This document shows positions 1 to 8,665 of a DNA stretch of 64,000 nucleotides, in pieces. Positions within the stretch are counted from its first letter, which is position 1. Every line of letters begins with the position of its first letter. The DNA is taken from positions 186,001 to 250,000 of the forward strand of contig NZ_JADEKP010000002.1 in assembly GCF_015234215.1 (NCBI RefSeq). Direction: 5' to 3'. The translations under genes and the position numbers were made by a program. This DNA comes from Clostridium chrysemydis. GTDB taxonomy: Bacteria > Bacillota > Clostridia > Clostridiales > Clostridiaceae. The notes under the pieces were generated by a model, which worked only from the letters and a program-made list of their open reading frames with translations, was not told where the DNA came from and ran no database searches.

Positions 1-1001
1 TTAAATTTAGTTTCGATTCCTATCATAAGCCCTCTGCCTCTTACGGAAATAATATTATTATTTTCCTTTAAAATAGTAAATGCTAATTTTCCAAGGTTTG
101 ATATAGAGTTTAATAAAGAATCATCTTCAAATCTTTCTAAAACGGCAAGAGCAGAAGAGGCACAAACTGGATTACCACCAAAGGTAGAACCGTGGTCTCC
201 AGGGTTAAATACATCTTCTAAAGTAGAGTCACAAAGAACTGCACCTATAGGCATACCGCCTCCAAGCCCTTTAGCTAAAGTTATTATATTTGGAATTACA
301 TCAAAATGATTAAAACCAAATAACTTCCCAGTTCGCCCTATTCCGCATTGAACTTCATCAAAGATAAGCAAAACATCTTTAGATTTGCAAATTTCATAAA
401 GGGTTTTTACATAATCTAAGTCTAAAGGGATAACTCCTCCTTCCCCTTGAATAGATTCTAATATAACTGCACAAACATCAGGTGTTAATGATGATTTGAA
501 ATCTTCTATATCGTTTGCTCTAGTATATTTAAATCCTTCAGGAAAAGGAAAAAAGTAATCGTGAAATTTTTCTTGCCCAGTAAGTTTAAGAGTTGCTAAA
601 GTTCTTCCGTGAAATGATTTTTCTAAAGACAATATAGTAGTTCTGTTTTTATCATTATATTTAGAAAAGCTATATTTTCTAGAAAGTTTTATTGCACATT
701 CATTAGCCTCAGCACCAGAGTTTGAAAAAAATACTTTAGACATATTCGAAAGATTAGTTAATTTATTACTAAGATTAATTATTGTATCATTTAAAAAAAT
801 ATTAGAAGTGTGATTTAATTTTATAATTTGGTTTATTATATTATTAGTTATTGATACGTTTGAGTATCCTAATGAGTTAACTCCGATTCCACTTCCAAAA
901 TCTAAATATTCTTTATCAAAAGTATCATATAAATAAACCCCAGAGCCTCTTTTCATAATTACAGGAAGAAAGGCATAGGTGTTTAAAAGAGAGTGTTCCA
1001 T
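1..1001 (-). CDS. argD: Acetylornithine aminotransferase (3' part cut by window edge)
   Basis: PLP enzyme that transaminates N-acetylglutamate semialdehyde to N-acetylornithine in arginine biosynthesis. About 333 codons are visible and the C-terminal part lies beyond position 1. The protein starts MEHSLLNTYAFLP. It shows the class-III aminotransferase features SNSGAEANE (cofactor phosphate region), a DEVQCGIGRTG stretch with the PLP-binding aspartate, and TLAKGLGGG with the Schiff-base lysine. The ATG at 1001 is preceded by AAAGGAGG, which overlaps the end of argB (15 nt gap), so it is the last visible gene of argGHCJBD. Related omega-aminotransferases share these motifs; the operon position decides for argD. 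Confidence 0.95.
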   Translation of the reverse strand, partial: MEHSLLNTYAFLPVIMKRGSGVYLYDTFDKEYLDFGSGIGVNSLGYSNVSITNNIINQIIKLNHTSNIFLNDTIINLSNKLTNLSNMSKVFFSNSGAEANECAIKLSRKYSFSKYNDKNRTTILSLEKSFHGRTLATLKLTGQEKFHDYFFPFPEGFKYTRANDIEDFKSSLTPDVCAVILESIQGEGGVIPLDLDYVKTLYEICKSKDVLLIFDEVQCGIGRTGKLFGFNHFDVIPNIITLAKGLGGGMPIGAVLCDSTLEDVFNPGDHGSTFGGNPVCASSALAVLERFEDDSLLNSISNLGKLAFTILKENNNIISVRGRGLMIGIETKF

Positions 1002-1016
1002 ATATTATTACCTCCT

Positions 1017-1865
1017 TTAATAAATCATAGTTCCAATTCCTTCATCTGAAAAAAGTTCTAAAAGTATAGAGTGAGGAATCCTACCGTCTATTATATGAGC
1101 TCTTTTAACACCCATTCTTATAGCTTCAACGCAGCAATCAACTTTAGGAATCATTCCTCCATTTATAACTTTATCTGCATAAAGTTTAGGAACATGATGA
1201 AGTCTTATCTTTGAAAGAAGAGAATCTTCATCAGGTGGATTAACTAAAACACCTTTAACGTCAGTTAATAAGATGAGTTTTTCTGCACCTAGGGCAGAGG
1301 CGATTTTTGACGCGCAAGTGTCAGCATTTACGTTATATATTTTAAAATCATCTTCTGATAATGCAACGCTTCCTATAACAGGAATCAAATTTGAGTTTAT
1401 AGCCATATTTATAATATCTGTATTTACAGAATTGATTTCACCTACATACCCTAAAGATTTATCTAAAGGCTTAGCTTTTAAAAGAGAACCATCCATTCCG
1501 CATAAGCCCAAAGCCTTGCCTGAGTGTTTTTCAAAAAGAGTTACTAGATCTTTATTAACTTTGCCTCCTAAAACCATTTGAACTATTTCTATAGTATTTG
1601 AATCTGTTAACCTTAAGCCGTCTATAAATTTAGAGTCTATATTTAATTTATCTAAGTAAGAAGAGATAAAAGGGCCTCCTCCGTGAACTACAACAGGGTT
1701 AAATCCAACACATTTTAAAAGGATTATATCTTTTATAACAGATTCTCTTAAAGAATCTGAAATCATTGCATTGCCTCCGTATTTAATTACGATAGTTTTT
1801 CCAAAGTACTGTTGAATGTAGGGAAGAGCACGGGTTAAAACTTCAGCTCTATGTTTATTATTCAT
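1017..1865 (-). CDS. argB: N-acetylglutamate kinase
   Basis: Phosphorylates N-acetylglutamate, the second step of arginine synthesis. The 282-aa length is normal for the amino-acid kinase family. KYGGNAM (residues 28-34) and VVHGGGP (about 59-65) are the two Gly-rich ATP/substrate motifs, and LILLTDVKGV is the conserved second-half strand and loop. An N-terminal helix (about residues 4-21) precedes the kinase fold; in this family such an extension goes with feedback inhibition by arginine, which fits the presence of ArgJ (acetyl recycling) next door. Only 3 nt separate it from argJ upstream, so translation is probably coupled. Confidence 0.96.
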   Translation of the reverse strand: MNNKHRAEVLTRALPYIQQYFGKTIVIKYGGNAMISDSLRESVIKDIILLKCVGFNPVVVHGGGPFISSYLDKLNIDSKFIDGLRLTDSNTIEIVQMVLGGKVNKDLVTLFEKHSGKALGLCGMDGSLLKAKPLDKSLGYVGEINSVNTDIINMAINSNLIPVIGSVALSEDDFKIYNVNADTCASKIASALGAEKLILLTDVKGVLVNPPDEDSLLSKIRLHHVPKLYADKVINGGMIPKVDCCVEAIRMGVKRAHIIDGRIPHSILLELFSDEGIGTMIY

Positions 1866-1868
1866 AAG

Positions 1869-3083
1869 TTAACTCCTATAATCCCCATTTATTTTTACGT
1901 AATCATAAGTTAAATCACAGCCATAGCAAGTAGCAGAAGTATTGTAGGCACCTAGATTAACTATTATTAATATTTCATCGTCTACTAAAATGTTACGTGC
2001 ATTGTCTTCATTAAAATCAACAGCTTCTCCTTTAGAACATAGGAGTATTTCACCTTTAGAGCTTTTAAAATAAATATCTAATTTTTCTGTATCAAAAGGA
2101 ATATTTGCATACCCTAAAGCACAAGCAACTCTTCCCCAGTTAGCATCGCTTCCAAAGAATGCAGTTTTAACTAAACTAGACTTAATAACAGATTTAGAAA
2201 GTTTTACACAGTCTTTTACAGTTTTAGCACCAGTAACAGTGCATGAAATTAATTTTGTAGCACCTTCACCATCTTTAGCTATAAGTTTAGCTTGATTTAA
2301 AGTAACTATTTTTAACATATCTAAAAAATTATAGTAATCTTCATCTTTTTTAGTTATTTTAGGATTTTTAGAAAGTCCGTTTGCCATAATTATTACCATA
2401 TCATTAGTACTCGTATCACCATCTACAGTAACTCTATTATAAGTTTCATTTACGGCTTCTTTTAAAGCCTCGTCTAAAAGTTTCTTTTCTATATTTATGT
2501 CAGTAGTAATAAAGGATAGCATAGTTCCCATATTAGGCTCTATCATTCCGGAACCTTTAGAAATGCAGCCTATAGTAACTATATTTTCATCTATAGAAAA
2601 ACTTACCCCAAACTCTTTTTTTATAGTATCTGTAGTCATAATAGCAGATGCAGCATCAGAGCTTCCAAGCTTAGAAAGGCTAGAAACTAAATCTTTAGCT
2701 TTAAGTTCAATCTTTTCTATATCTAAAGGAACACCTATAACTCCAGTTGATGCAACTAAAATATCAGAGGATTTTAAATTAAGTTCTTTTGATATAAGAG
2801 AAGTCATTTTGTAAGCATCAGTAATGCCACGTTTGCCGTTACAGGTATTAGCATTTCCACTATTTATAATTATTCCTTTAGAGAGACCATCTCTTAAATG
2901 ATCTTTAGTAACTAAAAGAGGTGCTCCCTTAACTAGGTTTTTAGTATATACAGCAGATGTTACTGCAAGTACTTCTGAGTAAATTAGTGCAAGATCTTTT
3001 CTATTTTTCTTTAAGCCACAGTGCACTCCAGAGGCTAAAAAGCCTTTAGGTGCTGTGATTGAATATTCTTTAATTATTTCCAA
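1869..3083 (-). CDS. argJ: Glutamate N-acetyltransferase / amino-acid acetyltransferase
   Basis: Transfers the acetyl group from N-acetylornithine to glutamate, and in bifunctional forms also uses acetyl-CoA, making the cyclic arginine pathway. The 404-aa length matches the family. ArgJ self-cleaves before a nucleophilic threonine; here the site is MGTML with Thr187 preceded by Gly rather than the usual Ala, a conservative variant. KGSGMIEPNMG just before it and GDTSTNDM after it are typical. It lies 24 nt downstream of argC and 3 nt upstream of argB. Mono- versus bifunctionality cannot be told from sequence. Confidence 0.96.
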   Translation of the reverse strand: MEIIKEYSITAPKGFLASGVHCGLKKNRKDLALIYSEVLAVTSAVYTKNLVKGAPLLVTKDHLRDGLSKGIIINSGNANTCNGKRGITDAYKMTSLISKELNLKSSDILVASTGVIGVPLDIEKIELKAKDLVSSLSKLGSSDAASAIMTTDTIKKEFGVSFSIDENIVTIGCISKGSGMIEPNMGTMLSFITTDINIEKKLLDEALKEAVNETYNRVTVDGDTSTNDMVIIMANGLSKNPKITKKDEDYYNFLDMLKIVTLNQAKLIAKDGEGATKLISCTVTGAKTVKDCVKLSKSVIKSSLVKTAFFGSDANWGRVACALGYANIPFDTEKLDIYFKSSKGEILLCSKGEAVDFNEDNARNILVDDEILIIVNLGAYNTSATCYGCDLTYDYVKINGDYRS

Positions 3084-3107
3084 AACAGATAACCCCCTTT
3101 TATAGTC

Positions 3108-4145
3108 TTAGAAGCTTGGACTAATAAAATTTAAACCTGTATCTTCAGGTAGTCCTAAGATTATATTCATATTTTGTATCGCTTGACCGGCTGAACCTTT
3201 TATCATATTGTCAATAGCTGATAAAATTATTAAAGTGTTATTTGAATCGTTCTTATGAAGAGAGATATTACAGTAGTTTGAATAAGCTACATCTTTAATA
3301 TCAGCTGTTTCGTTTAAAGGAAGAATATTTATAAAAGGCTCATTTTTAAATTTATCTTTATAAAGTTTGTGGATTTCATTAAGAGGTATATCTTTATTTA
3401 AAGTGCAGTAAATAGTTGAAAGTATCCCTCTATTTATAGGAAGTAGATGAGGTGTAAAAGTAATATTTACATCTCTTTTTGATATTTTTTCTAAGGTTTC
3501 TAAAATTTCAGGTATGTGCCTATGAGTTCCTAAGTTATAAGCGCAAAAGTTTTCGTTTGCAAAAGTGAAATGTGATTTTTTTGAAAGGTTTTTTCCAGCG
3601 CCTGAAAGTCCTGATTTTGAATCTATTATAATATTATTTGTTTTTATAAGATCACTTTCTAGAACCGGCATTAATCCGAGTTCTATAGATGTAGGATAAC
3701 ACCCAGGACATGCTATAAGCCTAGAATTTTTAATATTTTCTCTATTTAATTCAGGTAATCCATAAACAGATAGTTTATGAATTTCTTTTATTTTAAAGTT
3801 TCTATTATAAAAAGCTTTATAGTCAGCTTCTTTAGACAGTCTAAAATCAGCCCCTAAATCTATGCATATTTTATTTTTGAAAAGACACTTTGAAGCTATC
3901 TCCTCACTTAAACCATGAGGAAGTGCAAGGAATATAATATCTGAAGATTCTATAACTGAATTTGAATCTTCTAAAACTAAATCTGTTTTATTAATAAAGC
4001 TTTTATAAACAGAATCATATTTTTCTCCTTCAAAAGAAACTGAACTTATAGAAGATACAGTAACTTTTTTATGAAAGGAGAGTAGGAGCCTTAAAATTTC
4101 AGCTCCAACATAGCCAGTTGCCCCTATTATACCGACTTTTTTCAT
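3108..4145 (-). CDS. argC: N-acetyl-gamma-glutamyl-phosphate reductase
   Basis: NADPH-dependent reduction of N-acetylglutamyl phosphate to the semialdehyde. The protein has 345 aa. GIIGATGYVGAE near the N terminus is the Rossmann nucleotide-binding loop; ACPGCYPTS contains the catalytic Cys149; HTFANENF and HRHIPEI are conserved C-domain motifs of the AGPR family. Third gene of argGHCJBD, 18 nt after argH. Nothing unusual. Confidence 0.96.
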   Translation of the reverse strand: MKKVGIIGATGYVGAEILRLLLSFHKKVTVSSISSVSFEGEKYDSVYKSFINKTDLVLEDSNSVIESSDIIFLALPHGLSEEIASKCLFKNKICIDLGADFRLSKEADYKAFYNRNFKIKEIHKLSVYGLPELNRENIKNSRLIACPGCYPTSIELGLMPVLESDLIKTNNIIIDSKSGLSGAGKNLSKKSHFTFANENFCAYNLGTHRHIPEILETLEKISKRDVNITFTPHLLPINRGILSTIYCTLNKDIPLNEIHKLYKDKFKNEPFINILPLNETADIKDVAYSNYCNISLHKNDSNNTLIILSAIDNMIKGSAGQAIQNMNIILGLPEDTGLNFISPSF

Positions 4146-4163
4146 CTAACCCCACCTTTTTAT

Positions 4164-5552
4164 TTATTGCTTATTTTTTATATTATTTATGAATTCATCT
4201 AACATTTTTATTTGAAAATTAACAGAAGAAGTAGAAGGCCCGCCGATAACGCTTCTTTCTTCAACGCAAGTTAAAAGGTCTACAGCTTTATAGATATCTT
4301 CTTTAAATTCTTTTGAAAAAGATTTAAATTCTTCTAAAGTTAAATCTTCAATCCCCTTATTTTTATCTATGCAATATAAAACCATCTCACCTACGATTTC
4401 GTGAGCAGATCTAAAAGTTAAACCTGATTTTACTAAGTAATCAGCAACGTCAGTAGCATTAGTAAAACCACTTTTACAAGAAAGTTTCATAGATTCTTTA
4501 TTTACTTTCATGGTGTTAATCATTCCAGTGAAAGTTTTAATAGAAAGACTAACAGTATCTAAAGCATCAAAAAGACATTCTTTGTCTTCTTGCATATCTT
4601 TGTTATATGCAAGAGGAATTCCCTTCATAACTGTAAGAAGAGTCATTAAATCCCCATATACTCTTCCAGTTTTAGAACGAACAAGCTCTGCAACATCTGG
4701 ATTCTTTTTTTGTGGCATTATAGAACTTCCAGTGCTATATTCATCTGATAGTTCTATAAAATTAAATTCGTTTGTGCACCAAATAATTATTTCTTCAGAA
4801 AATCTTGATAAATGCATCATTATAATTGAAAGGCAAGATAGAGTTTCTATTGCGTAATCTCTATCAGACACAGAGTCTAGACTGTTTAATGTTATATTTT
4901 TAAAGCCTAATTCTTTAGCTACAAATTCTCTATCTATAGGATAAGTAGAAGTAGCTAAGGCACCACTACCTAAAGGCATTTCATCTAGTCTTTCTAAATC
5001 GTCTAAAAGTCTTTTTATATCTCTTTTAAACATTTCAGAGTAAGCTAATAGATGATGTGAAAAGGTAATAGGTTGTGCTTTTTGCATGTGAGTATATCCT
5101 GGCATAATAGTTTTAGTGTTTTCTTTTGCTTTAAGAGATAATACCTCTTCTAAATCTAAAAGATCACTTATAATATCATTTATATAAGACTTTAGATATA
5201 ATTTTAAATCAAGTGTAACTTGATCGTTTCTGCTTCTAGCTGTGTGAAGCATTTTGCCAGAATCACCTATATAGTAAGTTAGAATCCCTTCAGTAAAGCT
5301 ATGAATGTCTTCAGAAGTTAAATCTATTTCTATAGCGCCACTATTTAATCTTTTTAATAGTTCAACTAAGCCGTCTTCTATTTTTTTAGCTGATTCTTTT
5401 GGAATTATACCTTGTTTTCCAAGCATTTTAGAGTGTGCAATGCTTCCTTTTATATCTTCTTTATACATTCTACAATCAACGTTTATAGATGAGTTAAAAT
5501 CATTTACTAATTGATTTGTTCCTTCTTTAAATCTTCCGCCCCAAAGTTTCAT
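4164..5552 (-). CDS. argH: Argininosuccinate lyase
   Basis: Splits argininosuccinate to arginine and fumarate, the last step of the pathway. The protein has 462 aa, typical of the fumarase/aspartase superfamily. HTARSRNDQ (residues 103-111), the [10 protein letters not shown] region with His155, and the superfamily signature [12 protein letters not shown] (275-286), which holds the catalytic Ser loop, are all present. It lies 13 nt downstream of argG, with which it makes arginine from citrulline. Confidence 0.97.
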   Translation of the reverse strand: MKLWGGRFKEGTNQLVNDFNSSINVDCRMYKEDIKGSIAHSKMLGKQGIIPKESAKKIEDGLVELLKRLNSGAIEIDLTSEDIHSFTEGILTYYIGDSGKMLHTARSRNDQVTLDLKLYLKSYINDIISDLLDLEEVLSLKAKENTKTIMPGYTHMQKAQPITFSHHLLAYSEMFKRDIKRLLDDLERLDEMPLGSGALATSTYPIDREFVAKELGFKNITLNSLDSVSDRDYAIETLSCLSIIMMHLSRFSEEIIIWCTNEFNFIELSDEYSTGSSIMPQKKNPDVAELVRSKTGRVYGDLMTLLTVMKGIPLAYNKDMQEDKECLFDALDTVSLSIKTFTGMINTMKVNKESMKLSCKSGFTNATDVADYLVKSGLTFRSAHEIVGEMVLYCIDKNKGIEDLTLEEFKSFSKEFKEDIYKAVDLLTCVEERSVIGGPSTSSVNFQIKMLDEFINNIKNKQ

Positions 5553-5565
5553 AAATATAATCTCC

Positions 5566-6780
5566 TTAATTTTTAGATTGTTTCATCTTAGCTTGTACAG
5601 TTATAGGAAGTCCAAATAAATTTATAAAGCCTTGTGAGTCAGCTTGATTGTAGACTTCATCCTCGTTAAAAGTTGCATATTCCTCGCTATATAAAGAGTA
5701 AGGTGATGTGATTCCAGCACTTACTATATTCCCTTTATAAAGTTTAAGTTTTACGTCTCCTGTAACAAATTCTTGGGTTTTATCAACAAAAGAAGAAAGC
5801 GCTTCTCTTAAAGGAGTGTACCATTGCCCGTTATATACTATATCTGCAAATTTTAAAGATACCATTTCTTTGTAGTGAGAAGTTTCTTTATCTAAACAGA
5901 TAGATTCTAATTCTTTATGTGCGTAATATAAGATAGTTCCGCCAGGTGTTTCGTAGACTCCTCTAGATTTCATTCCAACTAATCTGTTTTCAACCATATC
6001 AGAAATTCCTATTGCATTTTCTCCGCCTATTTCATTTAATTTTTCGATTAAAGTAACCCCGTCTAACTTTTTACCGTTTAAAGACTTTGGAACTCCTTTT
6101 TCAAAAGAAATAGTTAAGTAAGTTGGAGAATCAGGTGCCTCTTCTAGAGTTTTAGTCATCTCTAATATTTTTTTGTAGTTAGGTTCGTTTGAAGGGTCTT
6201 CTAAATCGAGACCTTCGTGGCTTAAATGCCAAAGATTTTTATCTTTACTGTAATTAGTTTCTGGACTTATATTTAATGGTATATTTCTAAGTTTTGCGTA
6301 TTCAATCTCTTCTTCACGAGATTTAATATCCCAGATTCTCCAAGGTGCAATAATTGGCATATCAGGTGCGTAAGCTTTTATTGCAAGTTCAAATCTAACT
6401 TGATCGTTCCCCTTACCAGTACAGCCGTGACAAATAGCATCAGCCCCTTCTTCTTTAGCTATTTCAACCATTCTCTTACCGATAATAGGTCTTGCAAATG
6501 AAGTCCCCAAAAGGTATTTTCCTTCATAAACAGCATTAGCTTTTATAGTAGGGAAAATATAATCCTCTACAAATTCATTAGTTAAATCTTCAATATAGAT
6601 TTTTGATGCCCCAGTTTGAATAGCCTTTTCTTCTAGCCCTGAAAGTTCATCTTTTTGACCAACATTTCCAACAACTGCAATAACTTCTTCGCAGCCGTAA
6701 GTTTCTTTAAGCCAAGGAATTATTATAGATGTATCAAGACCTCCAGAATAAGCTAAAACAACTTTTTTATATTTTTTCAT
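5566..6780 (-). CDS. argG: Argininosuccinate synthase
   Basis: Joins citrulline and aspartate with ATP to give argininosuccinate. The 404-aa protein begins with the N-type ATP pyrophosphatase P-loop AYSGGLDTS (residues 10-18) and carries the conserved [10 protein letters not shown] and [12 protein letters not shown] motifs. First gene of the operon; its ATG follows a GGGGGC purine-rich site. The order argG-H-C-J-B-D makes a near-complete acetyl-cycle operon; carbamoyltransferase (argF) and carAB are not in the window. Confidence 0.97.
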   Translation of the reverse strand: MKKYKKVVLAYSGGLDTSIIIPWLKETYGCEEVIAVVGNVGQKDELSGLEEKAIQTGASKIYIEDLTNEFVEDYIFPTIKANAVYEGKYLLGTSFARPIIGKRMVEIAKEEGADAICHGCTGKGNDQVRFELAIKAYAPDMPIIAPWRIWDIKSREEEIEYAKLRNIPLNISPETNYSKDKNLWHLSHEGLDLEDPSNEPNYKKILEMTKTLEEAPDSPTYLTISFEKGVPKSLNGKKLDGVTLIEKLNEIGGENAIGISDMVENRLVGMKSRGVYETPGGTILYYAHKELESICLDKETSHYKEMVSLKFADIVYNGQWYTPLREALSSFVDKTQEFVTGDVKLKLYKGNIVSAGITSPYSLYSEEYATFNEDEVYNQADSQGFINLFGLPITVQAKMKQSKN

Positions 6781-6836
6781 AAAAATAGCCCCCTTTAAAT
6801 TAACAAATTTTAGTTAATTTAGAATTAATAATATTC

Positions 6837-6864
6837 ATTATACACTTTTAGAATAATTATGCAA
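6837..6864 (-). promoter_or_regulatory. arg operon promoter with candidate ARG box
   Basis: Read on the minus strand: -35 TTGCAT (6864-6859), a 16-nt spacer and -10 TATAAT (6842-6837), ending about 57 nt before argG. The stretch 6850-6864, AGAATAATTATGCAA, resembles the ArgR/AhrC operator (TGAATAATTATTCA type) and overlaps the -35 and spacer, the position expected for repression by arginine. A weaker half-match, TGCATAATAATATG, lies further upstream at about 6911-6924. The promoter is visible directly; regulation is inferred, and no argR gene is in the window. Confidence 0.6.
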
Positions 6865-7012
6865 GTATTTTGAATAAAAAAAGAAAATATGCAAAAAGTG
6901 TATTAAAATATGCATAATAATATGTAAAATATTCAAATAGGCTTGAAAAAATTTTTGAATATATCTTTTTAAAATGCAAATAATATTATTGTAAAGAAGG
7001 GAGGAACTCAAA

Positions 7013-7330
7013 ATGACAACTTTAAGATGTACTGTTTCTGATTGTGCGCATAACAAACAGAGTCATTGTTGTAACCAAACAATAGGTGTTGGTGGAGGAG
7101 TTAATGCATCTGCTGCAGATGAGACTATGTGTAAAGACTTTATAGCAAATGCAGGATCTTTAACTAGCTCTAATGAGGTACCAAACCCAAACTTACTAAT
7201 TACTTGCAATGCTTCGTCTTGTGTCCATAACGCAAATCGCAGTTGTACGGCAAACAGCGTTGATATTTCTTCAAACGTTACTGCATGTACTTCATGTGAC
7301 ACAAATTGTAGCACTTTTGCAGAAAAGTAA
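7013..7330 (+). CDS. DUF1540 Cys-rich small protein (two repeats)
   Basis: 105-aa protein with two DUF1540-type modules: LRCTVSDCAHNKQSHCCN near residues 3-21 and the matching TCNASSCVHNANRSCTAN around 64-81, each ending in a further Cys segment. The Cys spacing suggests a metal-binding or disulfide-rich mini-domain. Function is not established; such proteins are common in spore-forming clostridia. No signal peptide is seen. The ATG has an AGGGAGG site 6 nt upstream. It stands alone, divergent from argG, and ends at a strong bidirectional terminator. Confidence 0.85.
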   Translation: MTTLRCTVSDCAHNKQSHCCNQTIGVGGGVNASAADETMCKDFIANAGSLTSSNEVPNPNLLITCNASSCVHNANRSCTANSVDISSNVTACTSCDTNCSTFAEK

Positions 7331-7336
7331 TTAAAA

Positions 7337-7366
7337 AAGGAAGACTTTTTAGTCTTCCTTTTTGTT
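7337..7366. terminator. Bidirectional terminator
   Basis: Stem AAGGAAGAC / GTCTTCCTT with a 6-nt loop, a T-run on the plus side and an A-run on the other, between convergent genes. Confidence 0.9.
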
Positions 7367-7747
7367 TTAGAGTATGTTTTTAAAATTAGGTTTTTGAAGT
7401 TCTTTTAACATACTTGAAGAATATTTAACTACGTGAATGGAGGCTAAAGCTTCGCACTTTTCTTTACATTTAAGTCTAAGGGAAGTAGAAACTACTTGGT
7501 TTGTTATAGTATCTAAATCCATATGATTTACGTATATTGAAGATACAAAATTTTCTTTTTGAAGAGAATTTAAAAGACTTAAGCATTCTTCGTAAGCATC
7601 TTTATAATTATCTGAGTCTATGTATTTTTCAATTCTATCGCAGGATTCTATAACTGTATCACATAAAGTTTCTAGTTGTTTGTTTGCAAAGACAACTACT
7701 GAAAAAACAGAAGTAAAAAGGATAATTGAAATTATTATATTTCTCAT
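7367..7747 (-). CDS. DUF4363-like membrane-anchored protein
   Basis: 126 aa. One hydrophobic N-terminal segment (about residues 3-21, signal anchor) is followed by a Cys-containing, mostly helical exported region. Size, topology and partnership with a DUF421 gene match the DUF4363 family seen in clostridia and bacilli. Function unknown. The start overlaps the stop of the upstream DUF421 gene by 4 nt, so the two are translationally coupled and probably work together at the membrane. Confidence 0.7.
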   Translation of the reverse strand: MRNIIISIILFTSVFSVVVFANKQLETLCDTVIESCDRIEKYIDSDNYKDAYEECLSLLNSLQKENFVSSIYVNHMDLDTITNQVVSTSLRLKCKEKCEALASIHVVKYSSSMLKELQKPNFKNIL

Positions 7748-8565
7748 GATTTCATCTCCTTTTCAAATTCATCGTAAAGTTGGAATTTAAAATTTCCGCG
7801 AGTATCGTAAAGTGCTATTAGAACTTTTTTAATATCGTAAATTTCAAATTCTTTTAATTTATCTTTAACCCAAATTTCATCTTTATTTATTTTTGTAAGC
7901 GAATTTTTGTTTATCTTACCATCTGAAATTAAGACTTTTGGTAAAAATAAATGATTAGATTCATTTCCAGAAATAGTTTTTGAAGCATTTGAGTCTTGAG
8001 TATTTAAAGGGCTACTGTTATCTTTTGAAGAATGTGAGTTTGGTTTAATTGAGTTATCGATTGTGTTGTTGTATTTATTAAGAGAAGCTGGTCCTTCAAG
8101 CTCTGAGTTTTGAGTATCTCTAGGCAAAATTGAAATATGACCGTTAGTCTCAAGTATAGCGTATTGTATATCTTCTAAATCAAAGTAACCAGAAAGTCTG
8201 ATTTCTTCAAGAAGTTCATCTATATTTATCTGTTGATTTTTTAGAGCGTTATAGTTTATTTTACTCTTATAAATCAAAATAGAAGGCTCGCCGTCTATAA
8301 CTCTTCTTGCAACTTGGCTTTTAAGTTGAATTTGAGATAATATCATCTTCATTAAAAGAAGTGTAAGAATAGGAATTACTCCAAGAAGTAAAGGAAGCCT
8401 TGTATCTTGCATTGGAAGCGATGCTAAGTCAGATATCATTATAGTTATTACAAACTCATAGGGTTGAAGCTCTCCAACTTGCCTTTTCCCCATAAGTCTC
8501 ATAACACAAATTACTAAAATATATAAAATAACAGTTCTTATAAAAATAATAAACATATAAAACAC
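7744..8565 (-). CDS. DUF421 (YetF-type) membrane protein
   Basis: 273 aa. Three hydrophobic segments fill the first about 80 residues, with the family motif MGKRQVGELQPYEFVITIMISDLASLP between two of them (conserved RQ...L.P.E...........S), followed by a cytoplasmic domain starting at about residue 90 (RRVIDGEPSILI, typical YetF). A low-complexity Asn/Ser-rich insert sits around residues 160-205 before a second conserved segment. Biochemical role is not established. First gene of a two-gene operon with the DUF4363 gene. Confidence 0.88.
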   Translation of the reverse strand: MFYMFIIFIRTVILYILVICVMRLMGKRQVGELQPYEFVITIMISDLASLPMQDTRLPLLLGVIPILTLLLMKMILSQIQLKSQVARRVIDGEPSILIYKSKINYNALKNQQINIDELLEEIRLSGYFDLEDIQYAILETNGHISILPRDTQNSELEGPASLNKYNNTIDNSIKPNSHSSKDNSSPLNTQDSNASKTISGNESNHLFLPKVLISDGKINKNSLTKINKDEIWVKDKLKEFEIYDIKKVLIALYDTRGNFKFQLYDEFEKEMKS

Positions 8566-8665
8566 CTCAATATTAATATCTCTATAATTAAAGTTTTATA
8601 TTCAAAAAAATAGGTTCTAGTATATAATAAAATAAAGGTATAGAACTTATAGGGAGGCACTAATT

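Noticed and set aside
1273-4857. Several plus-strand ORFs of 100-115 codons inside argB, argJ and argH
   Set aside because: They are antisense to well-conserved enzymes, lack ribosome binding sites and show no recognisable domain.
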